The notes beneath the pieces were generated by a model. That model was not told the origin of the DNA. It saw nothing but the letters and a program-made list of their open reading frames with translations, and searched no databases. Positions 35,041 to 61,410 of a stretch of 64,000 nt of DNA are shown one piece after another; the first letter of the stretch is position 1; each line of letters starts with the position of its first letter. This DNA is from Amyelois transitella (Eukaryota > Arthropoda > Insecta > Lepidoptera > Pyralidae): contig NC_083505.1 of NCBI RefSeq assembly GCF_032362555.1, positions 12,978,001-13,042,000 on the forward strand, given 5' to 3'. The position numbers were made by a program, and so were the translations under genes.

Positions 35041-36539
35041 TATAAATATTATAACGTACAAGACTTGTTTCATTAAAAATTATCATACTTAAATAAATAA
35101 ATTTTAAATAGAAGGTCTTGTATGTTCAGTAAAGTAGAATATGACCAGCCGCATCTCTTCCTCCTAAAGTCCAACAAATAAATGTCTAAAGCAAAATATA
35201 TATCGTATATACCTACCCTACCCTGTGCTCTCTCCATACTTTCTCACTCAAGACTAGGGTTGCCAACTTTTTTTTACAAAAAAAACGTATACAATTGTTT
35301 GAATGGGAAAGAAATAAAGTATTTGGAAGGTAAAAAGTATTTTTCAAATTTTATGGTTTTATTGCATTAAAAACGTATTTTTGTGTGCTTTTAGCACATG
35401 GTAACAATTTCTTGCAACCTTTAAATATTTCGAAGGTTGTTTGACAATCAAAATTTAAATAAATAAATAATTCGTTTTTTTATTAAATTTAAGGACGCCC
35501 TATTCCTGTCTTCTCGCCACTTCTGATTCATTACATTTCATATGAAATTTCATTTCATTCTTATGAAAGCTGAAGTGGCGGGAACGGACAGTAAATAAGA
35601 ATTTTTTTTTTTTTACATTCGGTAAGTTATCAGATGGATTTTTAAGTAATTATAAATAGTTTCCATCATGTGGTTTAACTTATATGTATAGTTAAATAGT
35701 TGTACTTATAAATACTTACCCATAATGAGTGTTTTGTTTTACGCACCACAGTAAAAGTTGGAAATAATGTATTTTTGCATACTTTATTTGTATGCAAAAG
35801 TATAAAGTATTATCACTTTTTGGCTGGACGATAGAATTGACATTAAAATAGTGACAGGTTACTAGCACATCGCCTAAAAGAAGAATCCTAAGTTAATTTG
35901 ACCTTGTCCTTGACTTCTACAATCTGCAGAGAAGCAACTGGCCAGCATGAAAGTTTATGTAGGAAATTTTTGATTATCCTCTGTGCACGAAATTGACAGA
36001 AAAAAAATAATTTCCTTGCATTTCAATATTCATGGTTTTAGAAACCACATAACAGCATTACGCTGTTAACTCTTCTTTACCTAAAAACTAGGAGGTAAAA
36101 ACATATCAAAATAAAACATTGAATAATGATTTTATTAACATTTATTGAATAAATAATACAAAAATGGTTTTCGGTTTAATAATGAAGAATTTCATTTTCA
36201 AACAGAGTACATTGACATAATGAGCAAATAACTCCTACTAACAACTTAACTGTCACAATTACTTTCGATAACTTCAAAAGGGTTATATCGAAAAATATGT
36301 TGCTACAACATGCATTGTATATGGAATACAGCGGGAATAACCCGAGCAGATATTGATCACCAACATAGTATGTGATATCAACAGCACGTAATTGTTTTGC
36401 TTGCTTCTTAAATTCTATAAAGCGCCCCCTGGCGGATTTTCAACGAAGATATGATTTTAATTTGTAGGGTATAAGTTCCTTGACCTTTCGCAAAGGGCAC
36501 TTTGTGGAATAATATACAATTCACGATAGAAGCTAGCGA

Positions 36540-36593
36540 CAATATTAAACAAAGCTCATGGTAATATGTTACCATGAGCTTTGTTTAATATTG
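36540..36593. repeat. Perfect 25-bp inverted repeat with a 4-nt loop
   Basis: Left arm 36540-36564 and right arm 36569-36593 are exact reverse complements (core AAAGCTCATGGTAA); the loop is TATG. It is too short-looped for a normal pre-miRNA. Confidence 0.9.
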
Positions 36594-39310
36594 ATGATAT
36601 GATTGATTGGTATGATTGTATTTGAAAGTTGGCCATATTTATGTGGTAGTCGTTCTTCAATCTGCCATTTATTACCTGCAAGATATCTCATACAATGTTC
36701 AGAACTATCTGCGACGTTTCAAATAAGTCGTATAATATATTATACGGAAGGAAAATGTATAAGAAGTAAATGCTCTGCGAAATGCGCGGAGTAATAATAA
36801 AATGCTGGAAAGTTCGAAGTATCTCTTGACTAGTCGCACAGTAGGATATCAACATAATCGCGATTCTCAAAATAAAACTAATCAACAATTTCTTCGCCTC
36901 AGGAACTAAACATCTACTTGTGGAAGCCTGAACAGCATTTTCATTCTTTCATTCCTTTATAAGGCGGTATATTCAACAATAATTGTTTCCGAACCTTATT
37001 ACAATATATGTTATAGTTCAATTTATTTTTGTGAATATTCGTTACTACCTTATAAAGGCAGCCACGGCTTTCCTAAATAAATAAATTTAGTTATCGATTA
37101 TGCATTCATTGCGACACTAAGAAATCGGTGACGAATTAAAATTATTGCGAAATTATTATACTTTAATGTGACGCACACGCGACCCCACCCCCTAAGTACT
37201 AAAACAATAAACTTAGTCTAAAATAGCTTTATTTCGTCCACGCCAAGGAACTGTCTTTTAGTTTAAACAAATTGTACAAGGAAATAACACGCGCAGAATG
37301 TCATTATTGAAATCTCAAAACAACTCTCGGACAAGAAAAATTGTATACTAAATAATGAAGGCATAAATTAAATTTTTAAGTATCTACGAATATTATATTA
37401 GAATGAGACAAAAATTGGACAAGTTTCCATTTAATTGATAATATTTTTTAAACATAATGACAATCTGCGCACGGTCTAATAAAGGCTCGTTCCGTGGGAC
37501 AGACATCTATTGCTCTATCTGTCTATATACATGCTCAGTAATGCAAAATAGCAATAAGTACTTATCGTACAGATATATGAGAAATACGTGCCAAAAACGC
37601 ACGCAATTTTCTTCTCAATTAGTACTACATTTTAAAGCCCTAGTCGACAGTTGTTTAAGGGCTTTCCTAATATGATAGAAACTGATAAATAGACAGGCAG
37701 ATAAGCTACAGTCGAGACTAGTCACTAGGCCAGAATATCTACAGATGCGCTAGCGCACGACCCAGTTACTCGGCATTTATTCAATCGAAACCATTCTTCA
37801 GATCTATTAAATTAATGAATTCTACGTACATTATACATACATATAATGAAATCTAAACGATTTAATCGACAAAATTCTATATATATATTGTATATATATC
37901 CCGCTGTACTTTTTTACATCAACCATCCGTCGCTCACGCACAATTTCACATTATAACTAATACAATTAGACACAAATAAATATGTACAGACGACTCAACG
38001 ACGCGGATAATCAATTTGGCATAATTAAATTTACAAGTTCTATGTGACACTGGACATGCTAATTTGTCACTGAACTGTACTTTGAAGAGGGTCTTTTTAA
38101 ACGTCAGTCAGTCTATTTCATTTAATTTTATAGGGCAATATGTCTCATCTTTATTCGTTTTAATCGTTCCGATGACGTTATGCGTTGTCACAGTTCGTGA
38201 ACACACCCCACATACCAGCACCAAGTTATATCATTAGATTGATGGTTAAATTCAAACATTGCCAGCCTCAATCTCAACTTTCAGCGCAATCTGGTGGTGT
38301 AAAAATTATCACTATACCCTCATCACATAAATTTTCCCTAATTTAGACTGCATTTAAAAACAATTAGTACTAGAACAGTGTCAAATTTGGATTTCCAAGT
38401 GCTTTTTATTGATACTGCGGATTTAACGCAACACGCACGCGGATCGCATACATTTCTGTTTTGAAACGTGAGCTATCGACAATTTGACCTGACTAGCAGG
38501 CAATGTACAGCCAATATCTATGTCACTGAGTTTGAATAATTTCATGAAAACATGAGTATGAATATTTTTATTTTTAAGTGTAAATACACTTTTATTTTTA
38601 TTTTTAAGAGTAAATACTAGGGTTAGTTTTGCTTTTTTTTTAAATAACACTTGACATTGGCTGTACTTAAACATAAGTGCGTTAGCTTTCTAAATAAACA
38701 TAACAAATAAAATCAAAGACACACTAATCCCATATACAACAAATAATTAGATTAATTATTATTAAATTCTTGCATTTACGAAAATAGACGACAAAATATA
38801 CATACTTACTTCTAAGTAAATCGCTAGTTACACATAATATGCTATTATTATTGCATTATATGCAGATAGGTTTAAAATTATATTCAATTACATCGAAGAA
38901 TTGTCGATAATTATAAGTATCATTTGTATTATAATCTCATATTCTAATTTCACTATGTGTAAATGGGTTCAGTATGACTTTGGCTCTGGTGACCGCAATT
39001 AAGTTTCGTTTTACATTGCGCGCTTAATCATACCTTTTAAATTAAACATTTGTAGAAAACGCGAAATGTAACACGACTTTGAACGGTACATCGTGATTGT
39101 TAAATTTGTAAAATGAATGGTACTGCATAGTAGGCTCCATAATAATTATAAACAACTTTCCCCAAGGAACAATTAAATTTATAAGGATAATAATCGCTTA
39201 TATACAAATTGGCGTCCTGCCAATCGAATATAAATAGTATTAACATAATTTTTCAGTTTTTCGCCATACAATCGTACCCTAAATATAGTAATATCAAATC
39301 GATGTTGTAT

Positions 39311-39556
39311 GACAACAGTGCTGCCGCTCGATAGTCAACTATCGAGCATTTCCATAAACTATCGATAGTATTACAATGTGAGGACTTAATAGTCATCAGA
39401 CAAACGTTATTATCGATAAATTATGATAATATTGCAAATCAATATTTTGAAAGTGACAATAGTCTAATTGTCGTCATAGTTTTATACTGGCGACGTTACA
39501 GATGATTGGAGGTTTTAGCTATAGATAATCAAACTATCGATAGTTCGACAACACTG
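39311..39556. promoter_or_regulatory. Cluster of three TATCGATA palindromes
   Basis: TATCGATA at 39360-39367, 39411-39418 and 39535-39542; the first and third are embedded in ACTATCGATAGT. A perfect 9-bp inverted repeat (GCTCGATAG / CTATCGAGC) lies at about 39326-39347. The cluster is bracketed by GACAACAGTG (39311) and GACAACACTG (39547). TATCGATA is the DREF site in flies; its function here is unknown. Confidence 0.5.
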
Positions 39557-40110
39557 ATAACATTTTTACTGGGTATGGGTGCGTTGTTACCGCTGGGGAG
39601 TGACGCCGCGACAATAATAGAGAATTACATCTATTATAATAACAATAAATTTACACACTTCAATAATGAGGGCTAACGATTTTGTGCTCACTAGATGGCG
39701 CTATTGATAATTGTAGCTAAGTTTGTTCGTTTGTTAACATTAATTGTTTATATAATCCATAATTCGATAAGAAAAATTATACGCTAAAAAAGTCACATTC
39801 ATTGATTAATGCGTGTATTTACATTTGCCAAAACCTAAATTCTAAAATAATTATTATTGCTATATTATTAAATAAATTAAGCAAGAAACTCAAATGACCC
39901 ACGGCGTTAAATCACAAAAACAAATGTAATCATCAGCCCGCCCAAAAACATAAAATTTTTCATACATTTTCGACTCAAAACAAAAAAAAAACAACCATCA
40001 ATTTGACAGTGACATTAGACTGCACGCCGCACTAGCGCCCCCAGCGGCCCGCGCGCGCACTGACTGCCGCCGCGGTGTGTGATGTGCTATACAAACATCT
40101 ACACTACAAC

Positions 40111-53063
<12,953 letters not shown>

Positions 53064-53082
53064 CTGGAAGGTAAATTTTCAA

Positions 53083-53640
53083 TGTGAATTTTTGAAAGAC
53101 AAACTTGCGCGTTTAAATTTATTTACATTTATTGAAATGCCTAAGGCAACATTAACGTATCAGACTTTTGAGACCGTTGGCTTTGTCTTACCCGCAAGGG
53201 ATAAAGACGTGATTACATGTATGTACAATACAAACACATTGATAGGTTTTACAACTGAAGACTTATTTACATACATACATAAAATCACGCCTCTTTCCCG
53301 GAGGGGTAGGCAGAGACTACCTCTTTCCACTTGCCACGATCTCTGCATACTTCCTTCGCTTCATACACATTCATAACTCTCTTCATGGAAGCTGGGCGGT
53401 TTCGGGTACTTTTGACCTGACCCTTTACCAGGACGTCCTTAATTTGAAAGACAAACTTGCGTGTTTACATTTATTGAAATGCGTAAGGCAACATTAACGT
53501 ATCAGAGTTTTGAGACCGTTGGCTCTTTCTTACCCGCAAGGGATGAAGACGTGATTATATCTATGTATCTACAATACAAACAACTTTTGTTGTCTGAAAC
53601 AAAAACATACAATTGATTGATAGGTTTGACAACTGAACAC
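53083..53640. repeat. About 190-bp direct duplication split by a LINE fragment
   Basis: TTGAAAGACAAACTTGCG starts both copies (53091 and 53443). Both continue through AAGGCAACATTAACGTATCA to a CTTATTTACAT end. A family F fragment (about 53268-53440, inverted) sits between them. Confidence 0.75.
53268..53440 (-). repeat. LINE 3'-end fragment, family F, inverted
   Basis: ATACATACATAAAATCACGC to TTTACCAGGACGTCCTTAAT on the plus strand. Confidence 0.7.
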
Positions 53641-53974
53641 TTATTTACATATTCATGTTATTATTAATAAGTTTTGAACGAAACAAGCAAACAAAACGTA
53701 AAAAAGACGTCATTCAATCATTATATTGTAACATATTCATATTGACACGTCTTTACACTAACGGGGAAGACTGATCCTCGTTTATTACACACGCAGAGTT
53801 GAAGTAGATGGATAAAGAAACCATTGCAGTATACAACGTGCAATTATTTTCTCAACAATTTTGATTTTCTAACACACTTGTCATACATACATTTAATCAC
53901 GTCTATATCCCTTGCAGGGTAGACAGAGCAACAGTATAAAAGACCATTAGGCCACGGCTAGCTGTTGGGCTTAA

Positions 53975-55606
53975 CCCATTAAAGGTCAAATCAAAACTAC
54001 AAATATTTTTTTTTAATTTTGTTTATTTTCATATTAAAGTAGGTACAATGAAAAACATAAATGAAAAAAAATATGGAATAATTGGATTTTCACGAAAATA
54101 TAGGGGTGTACTTAATTGAGTACACTGACTGCTAAAGTATGAAAATTATCAAAACACGCTTTTTCAACACACAGTGTTTTCAGGCACTTCTTACATTGCC
54201 AACGCACTCTTGAACTGCAAACTACACACCGCAGCTGTTTATTGTTTTATAGTACCGAGAGGTTCAATTGTATCGTAGTTAGTTGCCATGGTACACACAC
54301 TATTATCTTTCCATCTAACTAGTAATATTTCATCTTCTTCTATCATCTTGTCAAATCTGTAGTCATAAGTGGCACGATCTAACTTTTTCATTTCCTTTGT
54401 GCTTTTCAAGGGGCATCTTTTCTCGTACAGTACCCGTAGCACGGTAGCCTTAGCTTATCAGTTCTAGTAGTAGGTCGTAGCTCGTTAAAAAGTTGTCAAA
54501 GGAAACTTCATTATTAGCTGCGGTATAGTTCAGTTTTTCTAACAGAGTTTTGACTACGCGGGTACCCAAAGGATCGGAAGTTGGTGATTGTGATTTTCCA
54601 CAGTAAAAATCAAACGAATAACAATATCCGGTCGAACTAGCTGCCACCCAATTTTTGTATCCAAAACGAACTGGTTTCCTGCGTATAAATTGTTTATGGA
54701 TATGATCATATCCATAATATCACTATCCATTATCTTTTCAAATATTTTTACAGGATTGAGGCCCTTTAGTTCTTCACCAATAGAACTTTTCTTATCAGAG
54801 ACTTCTGTTGAACTGTGAAAAGTCAAAGAGTATGCAGGGGTACATTTGCGCCAGATTGGGCTTGGATTCGAAGAAGATTGGCGGGTTGCATCAAGTCGTT
54901 TTTTTTACGCAAGTGGTTCATCATCTCTGTCACTGTGCGTAGAATCATCGCTTCTATTATCCTCTCGATTTCTAAATACCTCAATAGTACAAGGTACGCC
55001 GCGCGGTATGGGACAAGCCGCCATAGCCTCGTCGGCACCCTCTTCTTCATCAGTCAATGCACTTGGATTAGGTGGTATAATAGCCAAGTCACATTCGTCA
55101 TCTTCGCTATCCTGTTACACAGCTTCAATAGCTCCCTGAAGCCCAAGGTAACTAGTTTGAGCTGTAAATCGCTGTTTCATCATTGTAAAGTATCTGTAAA
55201 AAATCAGTTATTTTAGTTACATATGTTGTCAGTGTACTCAACTGAGTACAGTTACATTTACAAGATTCTAGTTTTGTTTTAGTAATATGAAATATATTTA
55301 ACAGTTGTGAATATCTTTAATTGACATCTAATGCATTGAAATAAATTAAAACAAAATACTTAAAACCCCTATTCACTTGAAGAAATCTAAAATAATTTAC
55401 TTACCTCGATGACGTTTCCGTAACACAACTTCAAATGGCACTTTTTAATAAAAAGTGTCGCTCTACCCACTTGTTATTTACGAATCTTCTTAAAGGGTCT
55501 TACAATGAAGTAAAAAAATAAAGAACCCCACGCACATTTTATGATTTCTGGAATTTATGCCAAGAATTATAGCTGTACTCAAACGAGTACAGTGACTTCT
55601 AATGGG
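53975..55606 (-). mobile_element. Degenerate piggyBac-like transposon (1632 bp)
   Basis: Flanked by TTAA on both sides (53971-53974, 55607-55610). Ends are CCCATTAAAGGTCA and, inverted, CCCATTAGAAGTCA. Subterminal GTACTnAAnnGAGTACA palindromes occur near 54108, 55232 and 55573. It encodes broken transposase pieces on the minus strand and is shorter than an intact element, so it cannot mobilise itself. Confidence 0.85.
54239..55182 (-). pseudogene. piggyBac-type transposase remnant
   Basis: The N-terminal part has AIIPPNPSALTDEEEGADEA, preceded by an in-frame TAA. Later segments in other frames include GYCYSFDFYCGKSQ, LGTRVVKTLLEKL and FDKMIEEDEILLVRWKDNS, typical of the DDE_Tnp_1_7 family. 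The catalytic region between them is largely missing or frame-broken. Confidence 0.8.
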
Positions 55607-55849
55607 TTAATAATAAAATTGAGATTCAAATAGTGACAGGTTGCTAGTCCATGCCCTGAAAGAGGAATCTCAAGTTTATAAGTCTATTCCTTAGTCGCCT
55701 TTTACGACATCCATTAGAAAGAGATGGAGTGGTCCTATTATTTTTCTATTGGTACCTGAAACCACACGGCACCACACACACACACGGTAACACACATGTC
55801 GCCATAAATTAAAAACGCTCAGTAATAATGTATCAAATTATGGTTAGAT

Positions 55850-56104
55850 ATACATATACGAGTATTATGAAGCTGAAGAGTTTGTTTGTTTGAACGCGCT
55901 AATCTCAGGAACTACTGGTTTGAATTGAAATTTTCTGTATTGCATAGACCATTAATCGACGAAGGCTTGAGGCTATAAAACATCACGCTGCAACTATTAG
56001 CAGCAAAGAAATAATGGAGAATGTGAAAAAAAATGACCCCTGAGAACTTCAATGATGCCCGAAATAACTAATCCTCGCGGACGAAGTCGCGGGCACAGCT
56101 AGTG
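55850..56104 (+). mobile_element. Helitron-like element, family C (copy 5)
   Basis: Ends GACGAAGTCGCGGGCACAGC and TAGT; starts near TATTATGAAGCTGAAGAGTT. Confidence 0.6.
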
Positions 56105-56419
56105 TATTTATAAATGAATGATTTTGCGTTTCGCCTTGGCACAGATAAGGAGCAAAGCTTTTTCCTAATCAGGTTTAGATAAATTCTTGAATGATCTGTA
56201 CTATGTTCGTTATAGACATTTAGTGAGTCCTTGCCATCTTGTTTAGTGAAGGCATGTTGACACTTTACTGAACAGATGATAGCAGGGCCGCATTGAGGTA
56301 GGCTTGGTTTTTTTTTTAAAAAAAGGACGATTTTCTCAATTCGATAGTTTTAGAATCTATAATTTGCTGTATTTTTAAGACAAATTTTCCATCTTAGTTG
56401 CTGTTAATACGTTAACAGC

Positions 56420-56645
56420 TTATACTCGCAGCTTCACCCGCGCCAATTTACCGACACTTACAAAAGAATACAGTTTCTCGCATATCCACGGAAACAATAA
56501 CTTTTGCCAGGATGAAAAGTATCCTATGCCTTTTTCCAGACTCGTAATTAATATAGACGAAAAATTTAAAAAAGATCGATCCAGAAGATTACGAGAGAAG
56601 AGACAATAAACAAATAAACTTACTTTCGCATTCATAATATTAGTT
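56420..56645 (-). mobile_element. Helitron-like relic
   Basis: CTCGCAGCTTCACCCGCGCC to CTTTCGCATTCATAATATTA, the usual layout of this class with diverged interior. Confidence 0.45.
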
Positions 56646-56814
56646 TGGATTGTCCGATAAAAAAAAAAATTAAACTATTGAACCTTAGATGCGTTTTTAT
56701 TAAATTAATCTTATTTTCAATCGCAACTCTGTTTACACTTTGAAGCTGTTAAATATCAGCTTCGATCCCCTGGGTCCATAAAACAAAGAACAATACATGC
56801 TGTGAATAAAGATA

Positions 56815-57075
56815 TTCATTCATTCATGTAATCACGTCTGTAGCCCTTGCGGTATATACACGGCCGGCAGTCTTGAAAGACTGATAGGCCACGTTCAGCT
56901 GTAAGGCTTAACGATAGAATTGAGATTTCAATAGTGACAGCTTGCTAGCCCATCGCCTAAAAGAATCTCAAGTTTATAAGCCTATCCCTTAGTCGCCTGT
57001 CACGACATCCACGGGAAAGAGATAGGAGTGGTCCTATTCTTTTTTTATATTGGTGCCGCGAACCACACAGCACTA
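56815..57075 (-). repeat. SINE-like repeat, family A, full length, inverted
   Basis: ATTCATGTAATCACGTCTGT to GGTGCCGCGAACCACACAGC on the plus strand. Confidence 0.7.
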
Positions 57076-57472
57076 TACGACGACGAAATGAATATAAATA
57101 TTTGGTTAACTTATTTGAAATAATTATTTCCTAGACAGCCATGGTAAAAAAAAAAACAATGTTCTTCTACTCTACCACGGCTGATTGTCAATTTATCAAG
57201 ATCTCTGATATTAAACCTACGGCCAAGAGTTTTCTTTTCCTTATCACCATGTAGATACTGTAATACGGCCCTGGTTATAAATTATGGCGCTTGTTTCATT
57301 AGGCAGTTAAACTTATCATATACGGTAATTGCTACTTTGGCTAGCCCGTTCTAGGCAATTTAGGTTTAAAATTCCGAAAACCAGATAAACTAGCTTCACA
57401 TATTACGCGTCAAGGCTGGACAAGGAAACTACTTTTAAAAAATAAAAGTGAATAAGTAACATTATACTCGTA

Positions 57473-57735
57473 CATACATATTGTCACGTATAATATCCCT
57501 TGCGGGGTAAACAGAGCCAACAGTCTTGAAAAACTGATAGGCCACGTTCAGCTGTATGGCTCTTTGCTGTTTGAATCTTAATCCTAAGATTCAAACAGTG
57601 ACAGATTGCTAGCCCATCGCCTAAAAGAAGAATCCCAAATACATAAGCTTATCCCTTAGTCGCCTTTTACGAAATACTTGGGAAAGAGATGAAGAGGTCC
57701 TATTCTTTTTTTAATGAATCCTGGAACCGCACGGG
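57473..57735 (-). repeat. SINE-like repeat, family A, full length, inverted
   Basis: ACATACATATTGTCACGTAT to GGAACCGCACGGGACCAATA on the plus strand. Confidence 0.7.
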
Positions 57736-58949
57736 ACCAATAAGAAAACATACTTAATTCAACCGATAACATATTGTATCTAATAACTTTCGACAAGCAA
57801 TAACAAATCACCATAACGCACATAACCAATAGGTAGTAAACAGAAACCATTAACTTCATGGGCACAACGTAGCACCAGATAAGTTTGAGCCGACATCACT
57901 CACACGTCAAACATAATCTGCCACAATTATCGCGAGAAATTGACAAGAAATTCTTCGCGAAATGTTCGCAGCGAACAATCTAAATGGCGCAAACAAAGAT
58001 TCCACGGATTAGAGCATAAACACAACCTCCAAATCTAGCCTGGCAAAAGATCCACCTTATGGTGGCGGTCGAGCCGAATCATCGCTCCCGCTCCAAGACT
58101 GAGTCATAGAATACAGAACAATGCCCTTGCATTCAACCTTCATGCATGTAAGTGCACAAAGATAGGTCATTGTCGGCGGGCGGCGGACGCATTGATAGGA
58201 AATGGCCGTGACCCGGCCGACGCATGCGCGGGAGACACGGGCATAGGGGATTTCGTGACCGGGGGCCTGTTCATAAGGGAAACTTATAGGTGAACGATTT
58301 GTTACAACCCGTTTGCGGGAGGACTAAGATTCTGGAGTGTTCTATTTTCAAAACATCCATGTTCGACAAAATCGAATAAAATAATAGAAAATGGCGCCTA
58401 TTCAGCTTTGCCTCGTGATAGCTATGCGGAAAAGCGACTTATGTATGTCCAGCAAGGAAACCATAAGGGTGTCCATAAAAAAATATTTACTTTTATACGG
58501 ACACATTTCGAATAGATAGACTCGACTCGGAAACGCATAATATAACTAAGTATCTATGTATAAAGAAGAAACACCAAAAAAATGTAAAATGGACGATATA
58601 AGATGCCGAGAAAATGTCAAGGTACAGAATGAAATATGGGAGAGCGGGCCGAAGAAGCATAACGATTGAAATAGCAACTTTTAAAACGGGAGACTTAATA
58701 ACACTTAAATGTAGACAAGCAAAGCAGCAGTACCAAGCTAGTCAGATCCCTCGGTTCCGCGTGGCCGACCAACCCAGACCAGACGCAAAGAAAAACAAGT
58801 TGAAGAACTTCAGTCTTGCACGCCGCGCTTCAATGGACTTAACGTAATACTACAACAATAATGCTCACTTTGAAATATAACTATTGCACGGATCGGACTT
58901 CAGCTTTTATTTTTTAGGTTATAATCTTCGATCACGTAAATTAAATAGT

Positions 58950-59045
58950 ATACTAGCGACCCGCCCCGGCATCGCACGGGTAGTATTTTTCGGTCGCAGG
59001 GACAGGCGCAGGGAGCGACATTGCTTTATGCTATGTAGTGATTTC
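58950..59045 (-). mobile_element. Helitron-like 3' end, family C'
   Basis: ACTAGCGACCCGCCCCGGCA then GCACGGGTAGTATTTT, the reverse of the end at 63255-63282. Confidence 0.5.
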
Positions 59046-59159
59046 TGATAAGTTATAATCTTATTTCTATATTGCTATATAGTGGAGCTAGCTGAGAGCT
59101 GTGCTTAAGCTTACTTCTTAGTTTATCACTATCATCCAACTGTTGGTTCTTTCTGGTTA

Positions 59160-59285
59160 GTTCTGGTTGCGTTCTTACCCCTCTGGAGAAGTGATCATGA
59201 TTCTGGATTGGGTCGGAAGTGGTAAGCCAGGTTTTTACATGAAGCGATTCCCGTTTAACTTCTGCAATCTTCGCAGGGTAAGCCA
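59160..59285. repeat. Family E repeat fragment
   Basis: CTGGATTGGGTCGGAAGTGG, AAGCCAGGTTTTTACATGAA and CTTCTGCAATCTTCGCAGGG match the 3' part of 24615-24985 inverted. Confidence 0.5.
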
Positions 59286-61410
59286 TTTCAACCCCAACAT
59301 TTTGCATCGTGCAGCATCAATAGATGGTTTCCCAAGTTATTTTTCGTTATATAAAATAAATAAAATATAATGGATAAAGACACTGATGGGTCACAAATAC
59401 AGGTCACAAAGTAATGATCACTATAAAAATGTTTCTGAAACTCATCTAATTTTCTTATTTACTCGTAGAATTAAGAGCACATGCTATCCAAGAATACTAC
59501 CAAGTTTTATACCTATAATTTCACCAAGACATGAAGTTTTCAAAAGACATCTAATAAAAAGGTTAAAGTGACAGCATAAAAACAAAAACGGTTGGCCGAG
59601 GAAAATCACGCGCACACGTGGCTAACGTCTTCGATCAAAGTGCGTACGCGCAGATATCTTTGACTCACCTAATCACCGCTTGGTAATTATCACATTCTAT
59701 TGACCTGAATTATGAGCTTCGATTTTATCGAAGGGGGTCGGGTCTTAGTCCAGCACGATGCGGCTAAGTGGATTGACGGGGTTAGAAAAACTATCATCAG
59801 ATACTTACATCAAATCATATCATCAATATAGCAAAGTAAAGAGGACCTTGGACCCCGAATACTGAAGTTGCAAATGGGAAGACAAAAATATAAAAAGACA
59901 TTTTAGCTATGAACGATGCTAATCAACAAAAGTATATACAAACAACACGTCATGATGTCGAATAATCATGTAGTACAATCATTTGAATACTTGAGTTAAA
60001 CATAACTAGTATTCAAATTGTTGTTTTAAAACAATGCTTGACGATATAGAAACGCAGAAACAGTGTTTAATGGCTCTGTAATTCCTTAACAAACGCAGTC
60101 CGGTCTAGTTTCGACCAGCTGTGATCTGTTACATAATGCACCGCCTTCTACTGTCTTCAGTGCATACGGATATACGGTCGCATTGCCATCAAGTAATTGC
60201 TGATTACAACGTTATTTTCCGAAACTTTTGGTCAGCAATTTATCATATATTTCATTGATGGATTAAAAATGTTATAATTGATTGGCATTGCTCTTTTGCC
60301 CTAAGAATAATCTTATCAATATCAATGTTACCAACGCGATTGTGAGCAAGGATGATTTGATATTTTTAATTATTGATTCTTATATATCAATATCTATTTC
60401 TCAATGTTGATGTAAACTTTTTGTTTTTCCTTTTTTCTTTTATAACTATCTGAAATCATTAATAAAGAAATTGTTTAATAAAATTTCCTAATTAAAAATA
60501 ATGTCTGCGTTGAAATACAGGGCTCATATGTATATTATGTTGGGAATGGAACAAATGCTAAGTCATCTGCTGAAGTAAAGTGACCTGAATACACAAAGAT
60601 TAGTCAGAGGCGACCGGTAACCCGTAACAGCGGAACTGGCATGCCTCCAAGGTTTGTCCATTACAGTCCAAACACCGGATAACGAGTCACCCAAATTGAA
60701 CTATCACCATTTGCAGAACACTGAATTATTAATAGTATCGGTGTGATATTGGTCGTATTCTTTCAAGTTAACTAACTGATAGTTGCTGAAGTTAAAAGAG
60801 ACATAGTTGTAAATTAAATTAAGAATTACAATACCGATCTTAATCGTAATTCAGGCAAGTAAAGTGGAGTACTGATCCCAAACTATAAGTGCAAAATTCG
60901 CTATGTTCTTAAATGTAGACTGTATTCTGCAAAATGTTAGTCTGTAATTTACACAAACAAACAAAATCTTTTGCTCTTAAAGCCTCATTGTGACACGTAT
61001 CAATTAAATTGTAAAGACAAGGGCCACAACAAGTACGAGACAACACAACATGAAGAAACAAGTGTTGTTAAAACTGACTTACAAATTGACAAACGTTTAG
61101 AACACAACTACACATATAATCTGGCAAATTGTACATCCGTAAACCACAAATCACTAAATTACATTCAGTTTACAACTTAACAATGGCATGTTAACGTCAA
61201 CAGAGAGATGATTACCGATGCTACTATACTAGTTCCACAGTAATTGACAATTAGTGTCACAGTACAAAGTGGGGAGCAGAATGTAAAATGTTCAGTTTTT
61301 TAACACATAAATAGTGCAATATGAGATAAGATTTGGAGAAACATTGAAGACTGATTGACTGATTGTCTTGGCGAAGAATAAGATACAAGTAAAACAAAGA
61401 CGTGGGCAGG

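Larger units (their letters stand above)
34870..40110. other. Span between SPT5 and ACSL stops, no gene seen
   Basis: The two genes converge here. Apart from the SPT5 3'UTR no coding sequence is visible. Part of 36100-40110 may be a long ACSL 3'UTR on the minus strand. It contains a family A fragment (about 35825-35905, inverted), a perfect hairpin (36540-36593) and a TATCGATA cluster (39311-39556). Confidence 0.5.
53884..55775 (-). repeat. Family A repeat split by a piggyBac-like insertion
   Basis: Left half 53884-53974 ends GTTGGGCTTAA. The right half resumes at 55607 with TTAATAATAAAATTGAGATT and ends TGAAACCACACGGCACC. Removing the insert and one TTAA restores the normal order of the family. 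Confidence 0.8.

Noticed and set aside
58614..58847. 77-codon basic frame as a small gene
   Set aside because: No splice context, homology or conserved motif was seen, and it lies in repeat-rich sequence.
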